The position numbers were made by a program, and so were the translations under genes. The notes under the pieces were generated by a model, which saw nothing but the letters and a program-made list of their open reading frames with translations, was not told where the DNA came from and searched no databases. Below are positions 40,148 to 49,828 of a DNA stretch of 64,000 bases, in pieces (position 1 is the first letter of the stretch; every line of letters begins with the position of its first letter). The stretch comes from Halioglobus sp. (lineage in GTDB: Bacteria > Pseudomonadota > Gammaproteobacteria > Pseudomonadales > Halieaceae): positions 62,001-126,000 of the forward strand of contig JAQWNG010000015.1 of assembly GCA_029246385.1 (NCBI GenBank), read 5' to 3'.

Positions 40148-40400
40148 CGCTATCTCCTATATTGCTAACAGCTACCGCGATCGATTAATCGTCCCCCTTC
40201 AGTGATTGCGGGGCACTGTTCATTCTGCACCGCGAGTTGTAATATGTTTACGTAGAAAGCGCAAGGGAGTCGTCCTGTATTGTGCCTAAGACTCTGCTCC
40301 CGCGCCTCCAATCTACAAGAAAACACCAGAGCTTGTTCCTGACAAAAATCTAGACGGCAATCCAGTTTAGACTAGACAATAACCATACCCAACACAGGAA

Positions 40401-41885
40401 ATGACAATGCAGGATTCTAATCACGTTAACTATACACAGGTCGATCAGAGCTATTTTGATAAACGAGGCTTAAAACGTTACGCCGGCGTTTGGTCACTGT
40501 GGGCTCTAGGCGTAGGTGCGGTCATCTCCGGGCATTTCTCCGGCTGGAATTTGGGCTTAGCCAACGGTTGGGGTAGCATGTTTGTGGCCACCATTATTAT
40601 CGCCGTTATGTACCTAGGCTTGTGTTTTTCACTGGCGGAGATGTCGCCGGCCCTGCCGCACACGGGCGGCGCCTATTCTTTTGCAAGAACCGCGATGGGG
40701 CGTTGGGGGGGGTTCCTGACCGGCTTGTCTGAAAATGTCGAATACGTGCTAACGCCCGCGGTGATCGTCTACTTTATTAGCAGCTATATGGCTGGCATCT
40801 TTGATACCAGCACGGCGACTCTTCCGCTGTGGTGGGTTGGTTTTTATCTCGTATTTATTTGCCTCAACATCGTGGGAGTGGAGTTATCCTTTAGACTGAC
40901 GCTGGGCGTAACGCTACTAGCACTAACATGCTTGTTAGTGTTCTGGGCCAGTGCACTACCCACGATTGATTTTGCAAAATGGGCACTAAATGTCGGTGCC
41001 GATGGTGCCCAGCTACCAGATGGTGATGGGCCCTTTTTACCGTTCGGGTTCGGCGGCATTTTAGCCTGTCTCCCATTTGCCGTGTGGCTATTTCTGGCGA
41101 TCGAGCAATTGCCGCTAGCGGCAGAAGAATCCGTTGACCCCAAACGTGATATGCCGCGCGGTATTCTTGCTGGTTTTTTTACACTGCTGATATCAGCGTT
41201 CATGATTTTATGGCTGAATCCATCGATCGCCGGCGTCGGTTCTTTTCAACTGGCTGGATCTGGCGAGCCGTTACTGGATGGTTTCAAGGCTATTTATGGC
41301 GACGGCATAGCAAAGCTATTGGCAACTATAGCGATTCTGGGTTTGGTTGCTAGCTTTCACACCATCATCTTTGCGCAGGGAAGGCAGATCTATTCGCTCA
41401 GCCGAGCGGGCTATTTCCCTTCTGGTTTATCGGTAACCCACGGCAGCCGCAAAACTCCTCACCGAGCTATGATTACAGGGGCTGGACTGGCACTTACCGT
41501 TATGTTTATTCTATGGTTTAGCATGGGCTCTGATCGAGGCGCCGCTATTATTGGCGGCACGCTGTTAAATATGGCGGTATTTGCTGCAATGTTCTCCTAC
41601 ATCATGCAGGCTCTATCCTTTATTTTGCTGCGCCGCAAGTTGCCGCGGTTGAAACGGCCCTATAAAAGCCCGTTCGGCGTGTTAGGCGCTAGCTTAACCA
41701 TTCTGATCGCTGCAGTAACGGTCTATTATCAACTTACTGATCCCCTCTATCGGCAAGGTATCCTTTGGGTAGCTGCATGGTTTGCGGTAGGTATTTTTTA
41801 CTTCAGCCTTATCGGGCGCCACCGCTTAATTCTATCACCCGAAGAGGAGTTCGCCTTAGAGCACGACAAGGCGTCAGCAGGTTAG
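40401..41885 (+). CDS. APC superfamily amino acid/amine permease (ethanolamine-permease-like)
   Basis: GVWSLWALGVGAVISGHFSGWNLGLANGWGSMFVATIIIAVMYLGLCFSLAEMSPALPHTGGAYSFAR. Confidence 0.85.
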   Translation: MTMQDSNHVNYTQVDQSYFDKRGLKRYAGVWSLWALGVGAVISGHFSGWNLGLANGWGSMFVATIIIAVMYLGLCFSLAEMSPALPHTGGAYSFARTAMGRWGGFLTGLSENVEYVLTPAVIVYFISSYMAGIFDTSTATLPLWWVGFYLVFICLNIVGVELSFRLTLGVTLLALTCLLVFWASALPTIDFAKWALNVGADGAQLPDGDGPFLPFGFGGILACLPFAVWLFLAIEQLPLAAEESVDPKRDMPRGILAGFFTLLISAFMILWLNPSIAGVGSFQLAGSGEPLLDGFKAIYGDGIAKLLATIAILGLVASFHTIIFAQGRQIYSLSRAGYFPSGLSVTHGSRKTPHRAMITGAGLALTVMFILWFSMGSDRGAAIIGGTLLNMAVFAAMFSYIMQALSFILLRRKLPRLKRPYKSPFGVLGASLTILIAAVTVYYQLTDPLYRQGILWVAAWFAVGIFYFSLIGRHRLILSPEEEFALEHDKASAG

Positions 41886-41929
41886 CGCACCACCAATCTA
41901 TTTTCGACTTACTTGACGAGACCACTGCT

Positions 41930-43315
41930 ATGCCGACAGAAAAGAAAACCACAGGCGAGCATCCCGCCGTCGCTATGCTTAAAGGGTCTGACGCCACCAA
42001 AATCAAAGTGGCTGTCACTGACATAGACGGTATTCTACGTGGCAAGTATCTGCACATTGACAAATTCCTTAGTGCAGCGAAACCGCTCCCGGACGGCGGT
42101 TTTGGATTTTGCGATGTGGTGATGGGGTGGGACATGATGGACCAGCCTTACGACAACACAGCGCTAACAGGCTGGCAGCACGGCTATCCAGACGCACTGG
42201 CGCAGCTAGACTTAAACACGCTGCGGCGTGTCCCATGGGATAGTCAGACACCACTGGTGTTAGGCCAGTTCTTAAACCCTGACAGTACTCCACATGCGGC
42301 ATGCGGCCGCCAGACGTTGCAACGCGTGCTCAAACGCGCTGAAAAAATGGGCTTTCAGATAATGACCGGCATGGAGTTCGAGTGGTATAACTTCGCCGAA
42401 ACATCGCAGAGCTGGGCGGCCAAGAAAGGTGTTGACCCTGAACCACTCACACAAGGCATGTTTGGATACTCGCTGTTGCGAATCAGTCAACATCAGGACT
42501 ACTTCAACGCTATCATGGATCAAATGCTGGCCTTCGGCGTGCCACTGGAGGGGCTGCATACCGAAACGGGGCCAGGTGTTTACGAAGCTGCCATCGCCTT
42601 TTCCACGGCGCTAGAACAAGCTGACCGGGCGGTATTATTCAAGGCCGGCATCAAAGAAATTGCGGCTGGCTTTGGCATCATGCCCAGTTTCATGGCCAAG
42701 CCCAATCAGGACCTGCCGGGCTGCAGCGGTCACATTCATCAAAGTCTCAGCGATGGCAGCAAAAATGTATTGTATAGCGCTAAGGGCACACACAACATGA
42801 GCCCGTTATTTGAAAGCTATGTTGCGGGTCAAGTGGCTTGCATGATCGACTTTGCGCCACTGCTGTGGCCTACCATTAATAGCTACAAGCGACTGGTCGA
42901 TGGCTATTGGGCGCCGGTCAAACCCACGTGGGCGGTAGACAATCGCACCGCCAGTTTCCGTGTTATTAGCTCGTCAGCAAAGGCAACACGCCTAGAAACT
43001 CGTTGTCCCGGTGCCGACGTAAACCCCTATCTCGCAATGGCGGCAGTCATCGCTGCGGGCCTTGACGGCGTTGAAAAAGGGCTTAAATTAACATCATTAC
43101 CGATTACCGGCGTCAATCAAGGCGCAGAGGATATGGCCACTGTGCCGCGAACGTTAATCGACGCCACGCGATTATTCCAGCAGTCTGCAATTGCCCGCGA
43201 TTGGCTGGGCGATGTCTTTGTCGACCACTTCAGCGCGACTCGTGATTGGGAGTGGCGCCAATGGCTGGATAGCGTGACAGATTGGGAATTAAAGCGTTAC
43301 TTAGAAATCGTCTAA
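41930..43315 (+). CDS. Glutamine synthetase-family protein (gamma-glutamylamide ligase type)
   Basis: VAVTDIDGILRGKYLHIDKF, GFQIMTGMEFEWYNF, LHTETGPGVYEAA, SFMAKPNQDLPGCSGHIHQSL, RTASFRVIS; start chosen at MPTEKK. Confidence 0.9.
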   Translation: MPTEKKTTGEHPAVAMLKGSDATKIKVAVTDIDGILRGKYLHIDKFLSAAKPLPDGGFGFCDVVMGWDMMDQPYDNTALTGWQHGYPDALAQLDLNTLRRVPWDSQTPLVLGQFLNPDSTPHAACGRQTLQRVLKRAEKMGFQIMTGMEFEWYNFAETSQSWAAKKGVDPEPLTQGMFGYSLLRISQHQDYFNAIMDQMLAFGVPLEGLHTETGPGVYEAAIAFSTALEQADRAVLFKAGIKEIAAGFGIMPSFMAKPNQDLPGCSGHIHQSLSDGSKNVLYSAKGTHNMSPLFESYVAGQVACMIDFAPLLWPTINSYKRLVDGYWAPVKPTWAVDNRTASFRVISSSAKATRLETRCPGADVNPYLAMAAVIAAGLDGVEKGLKLTSLPITGVNQGAEDMATVPRTLIDATRLFQQSAIARDWLGDVFVDHFSATRDWEWRQWLDSVTDWELKRYLEIV

Positions 43316-43355
43316 TAATTTTCCCTTAACATCGAAAAGACTGGAATTCATAATC

Positions 43356-44489
43356 ATGAGCATCACCGCGTTCAGCTTTCCTACCGAGATACAATTTGGG
43401 ATTGGCGCTCGGCGCTTGGTCGCAGCACATCTTCGCGAGGAGGGCTATCAGCGACCACTGCTGGTCACCGACAAAGCACTTGCAACACTGCCGGTACTGA
43501 ATGAGTTCAAAACGCATTTAACCGGGCTTGATGTCGCCGTCTATTCTGGCGTGTCTGGGAACCCCGCCGCCAGCCAGGTGACTGCTGGGGCAGCGGCATT
43601 CTCACGCCACGGCGCCGATTGCATTATCGGATTTGGCGGCGGCGCAGCGCTCGATGTGGCGAAACTTGTCGGCGTTGCAGTAACGCACGCGGGCGACATT
43701 ATAGAGTACGCATGGGACCACCCAGCGGTGCGTATGATTGAACATCCCCTACCCTATTTGGTGGCGCTACCCACCACGGCGGGCACCGGCTCCGAGGTGG
43801 GCCGCGCCAGCGTTATCAGTGAACAGGATAGCCATTTAAAGCGCGTAGTGTTTAATCCAAAACTGCTCGCCAAATGTGTTTTTGCCGACCCAGAACTCAC
43901 CTTGTCGCTGCCGCCTCATATCACCGCCGCCACCGGCATTGACGCACTGACGCATAATATCGAAAGCTATCTGTCACCGTCTTATCACCCTCTGTGTGAC
44001 GGCATCGCACTGGAGGGCACGCGTATCGCTGCCAGAGCATTATTAACTGCCGTCACCGAGCCAAACAATTTACAGGCACGCTCCGATATGATGATGGCCT
44101 CCATGCTAGGCGCTATCGCCTTCCAAAAGGACTTGGGGGCCGTGCATGCCTGTGCGCACGCTTTGGGTGCCGTCTGTGACCTGCACCACGGCCTTGCCAA
44201 TGCGTTAATGATTGATACCGTGTTAGCCTGGAACCAACCCGCCGTGCCTGCCAAATTTGACGAGCTAGCGCATGTCGCTGGGGTTGCCGGCGGTGGTGAA
44301 GCCTTTATTGCCTGGCTCAGTCAGCTTAAGGCCGAAGTCGGCATAGAGGGCAGACTTTCTGCTTACGGCGTTAAACATGAACAGATTCCGCAGTTGGCAG
44401 CTATTGCCAATCAGGACCTCTGCCATGAAACCAATCCGCGCGTCTGCACTGAGACTGATTTTAACCGGCTGTTTATTGCCGCAATGTGA
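43356..44489 (+). CDS. Iron-containing alcohol dehydrogenase
   Basis: GGGAALDVAKLVGVAVTHAGD, LPTTAGTGSEVGRASVIS, GAVHACAHALGAVCDLHHGLANALMI. Confidence 0.93.
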   Translation: MSITAFSFPTEIQFGIGARRLVAAHLREEGYQRPLLVTDKALATLPVLNEFKTHLTGLDVAVYSGVSGNPAASQVTAGAAAFSRHGADCIIGFGGGAALDVAKLVGVAVTHAGDIIEYAWDHPAVRMIEHPLPYLVALPTTAGTGSEVGRASVISEQDSHLKRVVFNPKLLAKCVFADPELTLSLPPHITAATGIDALTHNIESYLSPSYHPLCDGIALEGTRIAARALLTAVTEPNNLQARSDMMMASMLGAIAFQKDLGAVHACAHALGAVCDLHHGLANALMIDTVLAWNQPAVPAKFDELAHVAGVAGGGEAFIAWLSQLKAEVGIEGRLSAYGVKHEQIPQLAAIANQDLCHETNPRVCTETDFNRLFIAAM

Positions 44490-44527
44490 ACGTTAAAGAG
44501 TTGACAATCCGCCAGTCTTTACACGCT

Positions 44528-44550
44528 CACATCGAATTGACTTCAATGTG
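44528..44550. promoter_or_regulatory. Imperfect 23-bp dyad (CACATcGAAttgacTTCaATGTG) upstream of dienelactone hydrolase
   Basis: Direct reading; 8 of 9 arm positions symmetric; about 100 bp before the ATG. Confidence 0.35.
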
Positions 44551-44650
44551 TCTCAAGGAAAATTCCTGTCATTTTTCTGCCCTTTTTAAATGGCTAATAG
44601 GCTTATAAAATTATTATACTTTCGTTCCACTAGTTTTCAGGAGCGGCCCA

Positions 44651-45358
44651 ATGAGCAACACAGAAACCCTAACCCTACCGAATCAACTGGGCAGCGCGAC
44701 ATTGTGCATGCCTGCAAATGCTCAGCCCAAGGCCGGTGTAATCGTCGTGCATGAGTGGTGGGGTTTAACCGACTATGCCAAAGGGCGTGCCAACAAGTTA
44801 GCCGATTTAGGTTATGCTGCCATTGCCGTTGACATGTATGGCCATGGAAATACGGCAACGGATCCCAAAGAGGCAGAGCGTATGATGAACGCGGCGTTTG
44901 CTGAGCCCGAGAAACTGAACGCGCGGTTTCAAGAAGCCAAAAAATTACTTGCCCAACACGGCAATATAGATGCCAACCGTATTTACGCAATTGGCTACTG
45001 CTTTGGTGGGGCCGTGGTGTTAAATCAAGCGCGCTCGGGAACGGAACTAGCCGGTGTTGCCAGCTTTCACGGCTTACTGGAGACCGACAGCCCGGCACAA
45101 CCGGGTGCCGTTAACACCAAAGTACTGGTCGCCACGGGCGGCGCAGACCCAATGGTAGGGCCTGATGTCGTAGCCGATTTTGTACAAGAAATGCAAAACG
45201 CATGCGTTGAGTATCGATTAACGTCATTTCCAAACGTGAAGCACGGATTTACTAACCCCGCTGCCACCGAAAATGGCAAAAAATACGGCTTGCCGCTCAG
45301 TTATGATGCCTATGCAGATACCAGCAGTTGGAATGCGCTATTAGATTTTATGCGGTGA
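44651..45358 (+). CDS. Dienelactone hydrolase family protein
   Basis: GVIVVHEWWGLTDYAKGRANKLADLGYAAIAVDMYG, YAIGYCFGGAVVLNQAR (catalytic Cys), HGFTNPAA. Confidence 0.92.
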   Translation: MSNTETLTLPNQLGSATLCMPANAQPKAGVIVVHEWWGLTDYAKGRANKLADLGYAAIAVDMYGHGNTATDPKEAERMMNAAFAEPEKLNARFQEAKKLLAQHGNIDANRIYAIGYCFGGAVVLNQARSGTELAGVASFHGLLETDSPAQPGAVNTKVLVATGGADPMVGPDVVADFVQEMQNACVEYRLTSFPNVKHGFTNPAATENGKKYGLPLSYDAYADTSSWNALLDFMR

Positions 45359-45416
45359 CGTGCCAGACAAGCAACGCTGCTGCCATCAACACACGCTGGG
45401 CAGCGCCTCCACTGCC

Positions 45417-47516
45417 TCAGTTGGAGGCACTCGCAAATTCCGTTGCCGTACAGAGCCCGCTGTTTTGATCCGCCGGCTGTAGCGTCAGGCTTGCAGTGAG
45501 CGGGAAATTCAGGCCCGGATCATTTAAGTCGCTTAGCGTGCCGCCACTAACGGATACAAGCCATTCATTGCGGCCATCTCCTCGTTCGATCGTGACCGTC
45601 GGGCGAAGAGCGCCGATGAACCTAGACGAAAAAAATGTGAATCTCTCGCCGCCTCGGTTGACTTGCCACGAGTCCAACTCTCCGCGGGGTCGGCGGACAC
45701 TGACTGGAGCAGCGTAGTGGCTCCCAGAGAGATCCGCGTCGACAACCGTATGGCCATTAGCATCTTGCACCAGCAGGCGGAAACCGGTTTGGTCGGGTCT
45801 AACCACGCTGCCGGTCGGAAATACCAGCGTAGAGCGGAACGTCAGGTAACTCGGGCCAGGGGTGGTAGGGTTTGACACCTCTAAAAAAGGTGCCTCAGCA
45901 ACGACACCGTTGCCGGGCTGGCACGGCCTATTTTTAAACAGCGCGAGCGGAAGCGTGAGGCTTGAAACAGTGCTCCAGCTGGCGCTGGGACAGGGCGAGC
46001 CTATACACCTCAGATTTGCTGTGCAGGCGTAAACGGGGTTGAGTGCGCGGCCCTCGTTAGCGCCAGAACAGGACATAAACATCGGGCTTTTGGCCTCTGG
46101 AGAATGCGTGACAACTTCGACGATGTCCTCCAACTCTCGCTTGACCATGACGACTCGACTCGTTGTGCCTATGCCGTGCCACACCAGATTCTTCGAGCCA
46201 TCCGGAGACGCGAGGCGCGCGCTCTTCGCAAAATCGCTAATCGCTACGTTAATCCGAGAAGGAACTTCACGATTCGTCGCTCGGACCCTCGTCGCTCGGC
46301 CCTCCGCTAACGGGGCTTGAAGCAGGCGCGGCCGCAGGACTGATCCGGGCACCGTGATTACTTCCTTGCGGTTCGAGGTTCCATCCAGAGAAGCTAAGTC
46401 ACAGTCGTAGCTATAGCTTCTCTGTACGGGGTCTAAGTTACCATCATCACCGCTAAGCTGGCAGGCGACCAGATCGGTCGTATGAGGCGGGGGACCGGAA
46501 AGCAAAACCCCGTGCATCTCCTTGCCTTCAGCGTCTGAGGTAACCAGCCATCGTCTGTCATCCGCGGTCTGATTGCTCAGTCTGCGCACCCCCTCTGTGG
46601 CCAATGCACTCGCCGCGATGGATGGCTTCGATGCATTCAACGGGCCGGCAGTGCGATTAACCCCTTTGCCTGAACCCTGTTCTTGACTTGATGAACCGTT
46701 AAACGCCTGCTGCGATGAAACGGAAGCATCAGAAGAAACTTCCTGTGAGCCCGACGGCAGCGAGCCCTGCGCGTTGACGACGGAAATCATTGCGCCATGC
46801 GAGATAGAAGGGTCAGCCGCTAGGCTAACAACAAACTGCTCATTGCAAATTAAATTGTATTGACTGCCAACAGACGTATCAGCGGTGAAATTGGGGGCAT
46901 TAGGGCAGGCGCCTGACGTTGTCCAGCCATCCGAATTACTGACATTAATAAAGGAACCGTCATCAAGAGCTTGCGCGTAAAGTGACAGTGAAAAATCTTC
47001 ACCCGTGCCCTCGTAGCCAAAGTTTATAGAGAACCAGTATGTACCAATATTGAAGTTGCAATAGCCCTGATCTGTATCCTTGTGATTATCTGCATAGTAC
47101 AGCAGCAGTGTTTTTCGCATCGAATTTAAAGATATACTGAGCTCGGTGTACGGACTTGAGGCGGTATAAGTCTTGCCCATGTATTGATAAGTGCATTGTC
47201 CTGGGGTGTTGCACGTGTCAGCCCAGCAGGAAGCATCGTACTGGGTATCGCAACTTTTAGGTTCGACATTCCAATAGCTAGTTTTATCCGTTGACGCGCC
47301 TCTCTGGGCCGGAATTGTGCAGGCGCCCGACAACACCAAGGGATTCGACGTGTAGCCAAAGGCATAGTTTGCCACCCCAATGTATGAGTTGTCTTTTCCA
47401 GAGGACGACAGCTTTACCGCTTGAGCAGGGAGGGCTATAGCGAATGCAAGAATCGCAAGCAGCACTCGCATTGGATGAGGAGAAAATATTACGTTCATCG
47501 GCGTTCTCCAGAACAA
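45417..47516 (-). CDS. Large secreted hypothetical protein, no family recognised
   Basis: 699-aa ORF with N-terminal signal (MRVLLAILAFAIALPAQA); numerous Cys residues; central Ser/Gln-rich segment (SSDASVSSQQAFNGSSSQEQGSG). Confidence 0.75.
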   Translation of the reverse strand: MFWRTPMNVIFSPHPMRVLLAILAFAIALPAQAVKLSSSGKDNSYIGVANYAFGYTSNPLVLSGACTIPAQRGASTDKTSYWNVEPKSCDTQYDASCWADTCNTPGQCTYQYMGKTYTASSPYTELSISLNSMRKTLLLYYADNHKDTDQGYCNFNIGTYWFSINFGYEGTGEDFSLSLYAQALDDGSFINVSNSDGWTTSGACPNAPNFTADTSVGSQYNLICNEQFVVSLAADPSISHGAMISVVNAQGSLPSGSQEVSSDASVSSQQAFNGSSSQEQGSGKGVNRTAGPLNASKPSIAASALATEGVRRLSNQTADDRRWLVTSDAEGKEMHGVLLSGPPPHTTDLVACQLSGDDGNLDPVQRSYSYDCDLASLDGTSNRKEVITVPGSVLRPRLLQAPLAEGRATRVRATNREVPSRINVAISDFAKSARLASPDGSKNLVWHGIGTTSRVVMVKRELEDIVEVVTHSPEAKSPMFMSCSGANEGRALNPVYACTANLRCIGSPCPSASWSTVSSLTLPLALFKNRPCQPGNGVVAEAPFLEVSNPTTPGPSYLTFRSTLVFPTGSVVRPDQTGFRLLVQDANGHTVVDADLSGSHYAAPVSVRRPRGELDSWQVNRGGERFTFFSSRFIGALRPTVTIERGDGRNEWLVSVSGGTLSDLNDPGLNFPLTASLTLQPADQNSGLCTATEFASASN

Positions 47517-47561
47517 GGCTTGCTTAGGTTTAATTAGTACAATCGTCGTTATGCAGCTAGG

Positions 47562-49040
47562 CTAGTTGGCGCCGTTATACATGGAGGCAGGGGGCACACA
47601 GGTAAGCCCTCCCTGATCATTCACGCCAAATGCGGCAGTTTCGGGAGCGCAGATCTGACTGGTATTAGAGGCGTAAGGCACATTCGCATTGTCCCCCTTC
47701 GTCGGCGTGCAATGTGCGACAAGCCGCGCGGTTCCGGGCGGCGGCGGGAATGTCGTGTCGTTCTCCGGCCCGCCAAGCGTGTAAGTGTAACGCCCTGGCG
47801 TTAAGTCGCAAGACTCCTGCCAAGGCCCGTACGGTTCGATGGATGGGCCGGCGGGAGGGCAGGTACCACAAATGCTATCAGCTCCAACCGGGTAATATTG
47901 CGTCTTCTGTTTGCACGGAACGTCCGTCTCTATCCAGCCGTTACTCATATTTATTGTGGGTTGCCATCGTTGGGAGTTGGCTTGATCCGTTACTGTGGCC
48001 CACGGTGTGCTATCCCTACTCTGAAAATTAGCTCCGCCTGTTACGGTCAAGCACTGATTCAGGTCGTAATAGCCCAGATAGGTTGCTTGTTCCCGTGTGA
48101 TTTCCGTTGTCTGGGGGTCGTCGCTCGCGCTGGCTAGCATGGTCGTACATTCACTTGATGTGTAGTCATCAAGCCAGTCATTGCTGGCGTTCCACGCGGC
48201 GCAGACATGGGCACATACCGGCGTAATAGCGACATCAACAAAACCCGGGTTGACGTCACTTGTTCCGAATGCAGACAAAACGAAAAACTCATCGGCGGTG
48301 TCAGGCGTTATTTTATTACTTGGCCCTAGAATAACAACGTTAGCGGCACCGGGTTCGCTCGTGTTCGCGGAGATGCAGTTATTTGGGTCAGCCTCCATAG
48401 TTTGCATGTAACCCGAATCGTCGAGTTCCTCAAACTCGTACTTCATAACATACTTAGGGTTGAGCGCCCCCAGTGCTTGGGCGACTTTCTTTATCACCTT
48501 CATCGTATCGATTACCTCGGTCATGCCATCCTCAGCCCCTGCTGCTTTCACGGCGTCCTCACCCGAATTAAGCGCTGCGTTTTTGATATTGGTCTTCGCG
48601 TCGGAAGACACCTGCTCCTTAACATCATGCAGTACATCTTCTGATGCGGCGAAGAACTTCCAACTCGTGTCGCCCTGAAATGTAAGAATGAAACCTAATG
48701 AGCCCGACGACACAGAGCCCCCATTCGTGTTTTCTAACGCATATTGCGCAGTTATAGATGCATCACTCCCGCCTTTTAAAAAAACACCTGTCCCTGTGTG
48801 CTGTGCCGGCAAAATCGTACTTGGAAAACCCGGGCCCGCCAAACCGTCGTCGGACGTTGTTGGACCCGTCTTATTAAACGTATATCTGGTGAAATTGGAT
48901 ATCGCGACGCCAATGCCCTGGTCTTCGGCTAACACTGCCGAATTGTCAGCTACTCCCTGTGCATCCGCTGGTGATGCGCCGACAAGCACAACAACGGCGA
49001 GCAGTTGGGCAAAGTATCTGGCCTTGACCGTCAATAACAT
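47562..49040 (-). CDS. Secreted hypothetical protein, Cys-rich C-terminus; N-terminal region possibly beta-sandwich (aegerolysin/actinoporin-like)
   Basis: Likely start MLLTVKARYFAQLLAVVVLVGASPADAQG; GVAISNFTRYTFNKTGPTTSDDGLAGPGFPSTILPAQHTGTGVFLKGG; CGTCPPAGP near C-terminus. Confidence 0.7.
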   Translation of the reverse strand: MLLTVKARYFAQLLAVVVLVGASPADAQGVADNSAVLAEDQGIGVAISNFTRYTFNKTGPTTSDDGLAGPGFPSTILPAQHTGTGVFLKGGSDASITAQYALENTNGGSVSSGSLGFILTFQGDTSWKFFAASEDVLHDVKEQVSSDAKTNIKNAALNSGEDAVKAAGAEDGMTEVIDTMKVIKKVAQALGALNPKYVMKYEFEELDDSGYMQTMEADPNNCISANTSEPGAANVVILGPSNKITPDTADEFFVLSAFGTSDVNPGFVDVAITPVCAHVCAAWNASNDWLDDYTSSECTTMLASASDDPQTTEITREQATYLGYYDLNQCLTVTGGANFQSRDSTPWATVTDQANSQRWQPTINMSNGWIETDVPCKQKTQYYPVGADSICGTCPPAGPSIEPYGPWQESCDLTPGRYTYTLGGPENDTTFPPPPGTARLVAHCTPTKGDNANVPYASNTSQICAPETAAFGVNDQGGLTCVPPASMYNGAN

Positions 49041-49080
49041 AAGTTCTCTTCTCGGGATGGCCGACTGAGGCACTGTTAGC

Positions 49081-49113
49081 GTTATTCGTGTTATTCGTGT
49101 TATTCGTGTTATT
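49081..49113. repeat. 9-bp tandem repeat (GTTATTCGT)x3 plus partial GTTATT
   Basis: Direct reading of gttattcgt gttattcgt gttattcgt gttatt. Confidence 0.95.
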
Positions 49114-49191
49114 AAAATTATCAGAGGGACTATACGCATACGATTGGCCTGCTGTAAAGCAGGACGCTACTGAGAACCTCATGGCACGGAT

Positions 49192-49228
49192 TGCTTTGGG
49201 GGGGCTGTGGTGTTAAACCAAGCGCGCT
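49192..49228 (+). pseudogene. 37-bp dienelactone hydrolase remnant (CFGGAVVLNQAR followed by stop)
   Basis: 34/37 identity to 44999-45035 in the intact gene, same strand and frame; all 3 differences are synonymous third-position changes. Confidence 0.75.
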
Positions 49229-49420
49229 AACGTAAGGCGCTGAATATCTTGCTTCTCTCGCTGCGCAGCCTATTAGACACATTAGTTCGTCTATTTAGTC
49301 TCCCTGAGCCTGATCGCCCCAAGTACCGTGATGCACACTCACGGATATGTCGCCTGGACATAAAGATGATATGCTCAATATGCCTTCGGGTAATGAGTTG
49401 ACACATAACAGGAGAACATC

Positions 49421-49828
49421 ATGAGCAGTATTCTGACAAAAACATTCGGCGCCGCAGTGGTCGCCGTCGCAATCACCGGTTGCGCCTCCATCGCCAATCA
49501 ATCAGCGATGGATACAGAGAGACGACTATCCGCAGCGGGCTTTCAAATGAAGCTAGCCGACACGCCGGAAAAGATGGCCCGTCTTAAGACGATGACGGAG
49601 CGTAAAGTTGTAGCCACAACAATGGATGGGAAGACGGTGTTTGCTTACGCAGATCCCACTACCTGCAAGTGCGTCTACGTCGGCTCAGAAGCCAACTATC
49701 AAGCGTATCAGCGCCTGTCAATTCAACAAAATATCGCGAACGAACAGCGAGCAACCGCGGAAGCGGCGCAGGCAAATGAAATGAACTGGAATGCTTGGGG
49801 CGCATGGCCGCGACCCATGTGGTACTGA
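49421..49828 (+). CDS. Hypothetical lipoprotein
   Basis: 135-aa ORF; lipobox AITGCAS; preceded by aggag near ATG; no family recognised. Confidence 0.7.
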   Translation: MSSILTKTFGAAVVAVAITGCASIANQSAMDTERRLSAAGFQMKLADTPEKMARLKTMTERKVVATTMDGKTVFAYADPTTCKCVYVGSEANYQAYQRLSIQQNIANEQRATAEAAQANEMNWNAWGAWPRPMWY

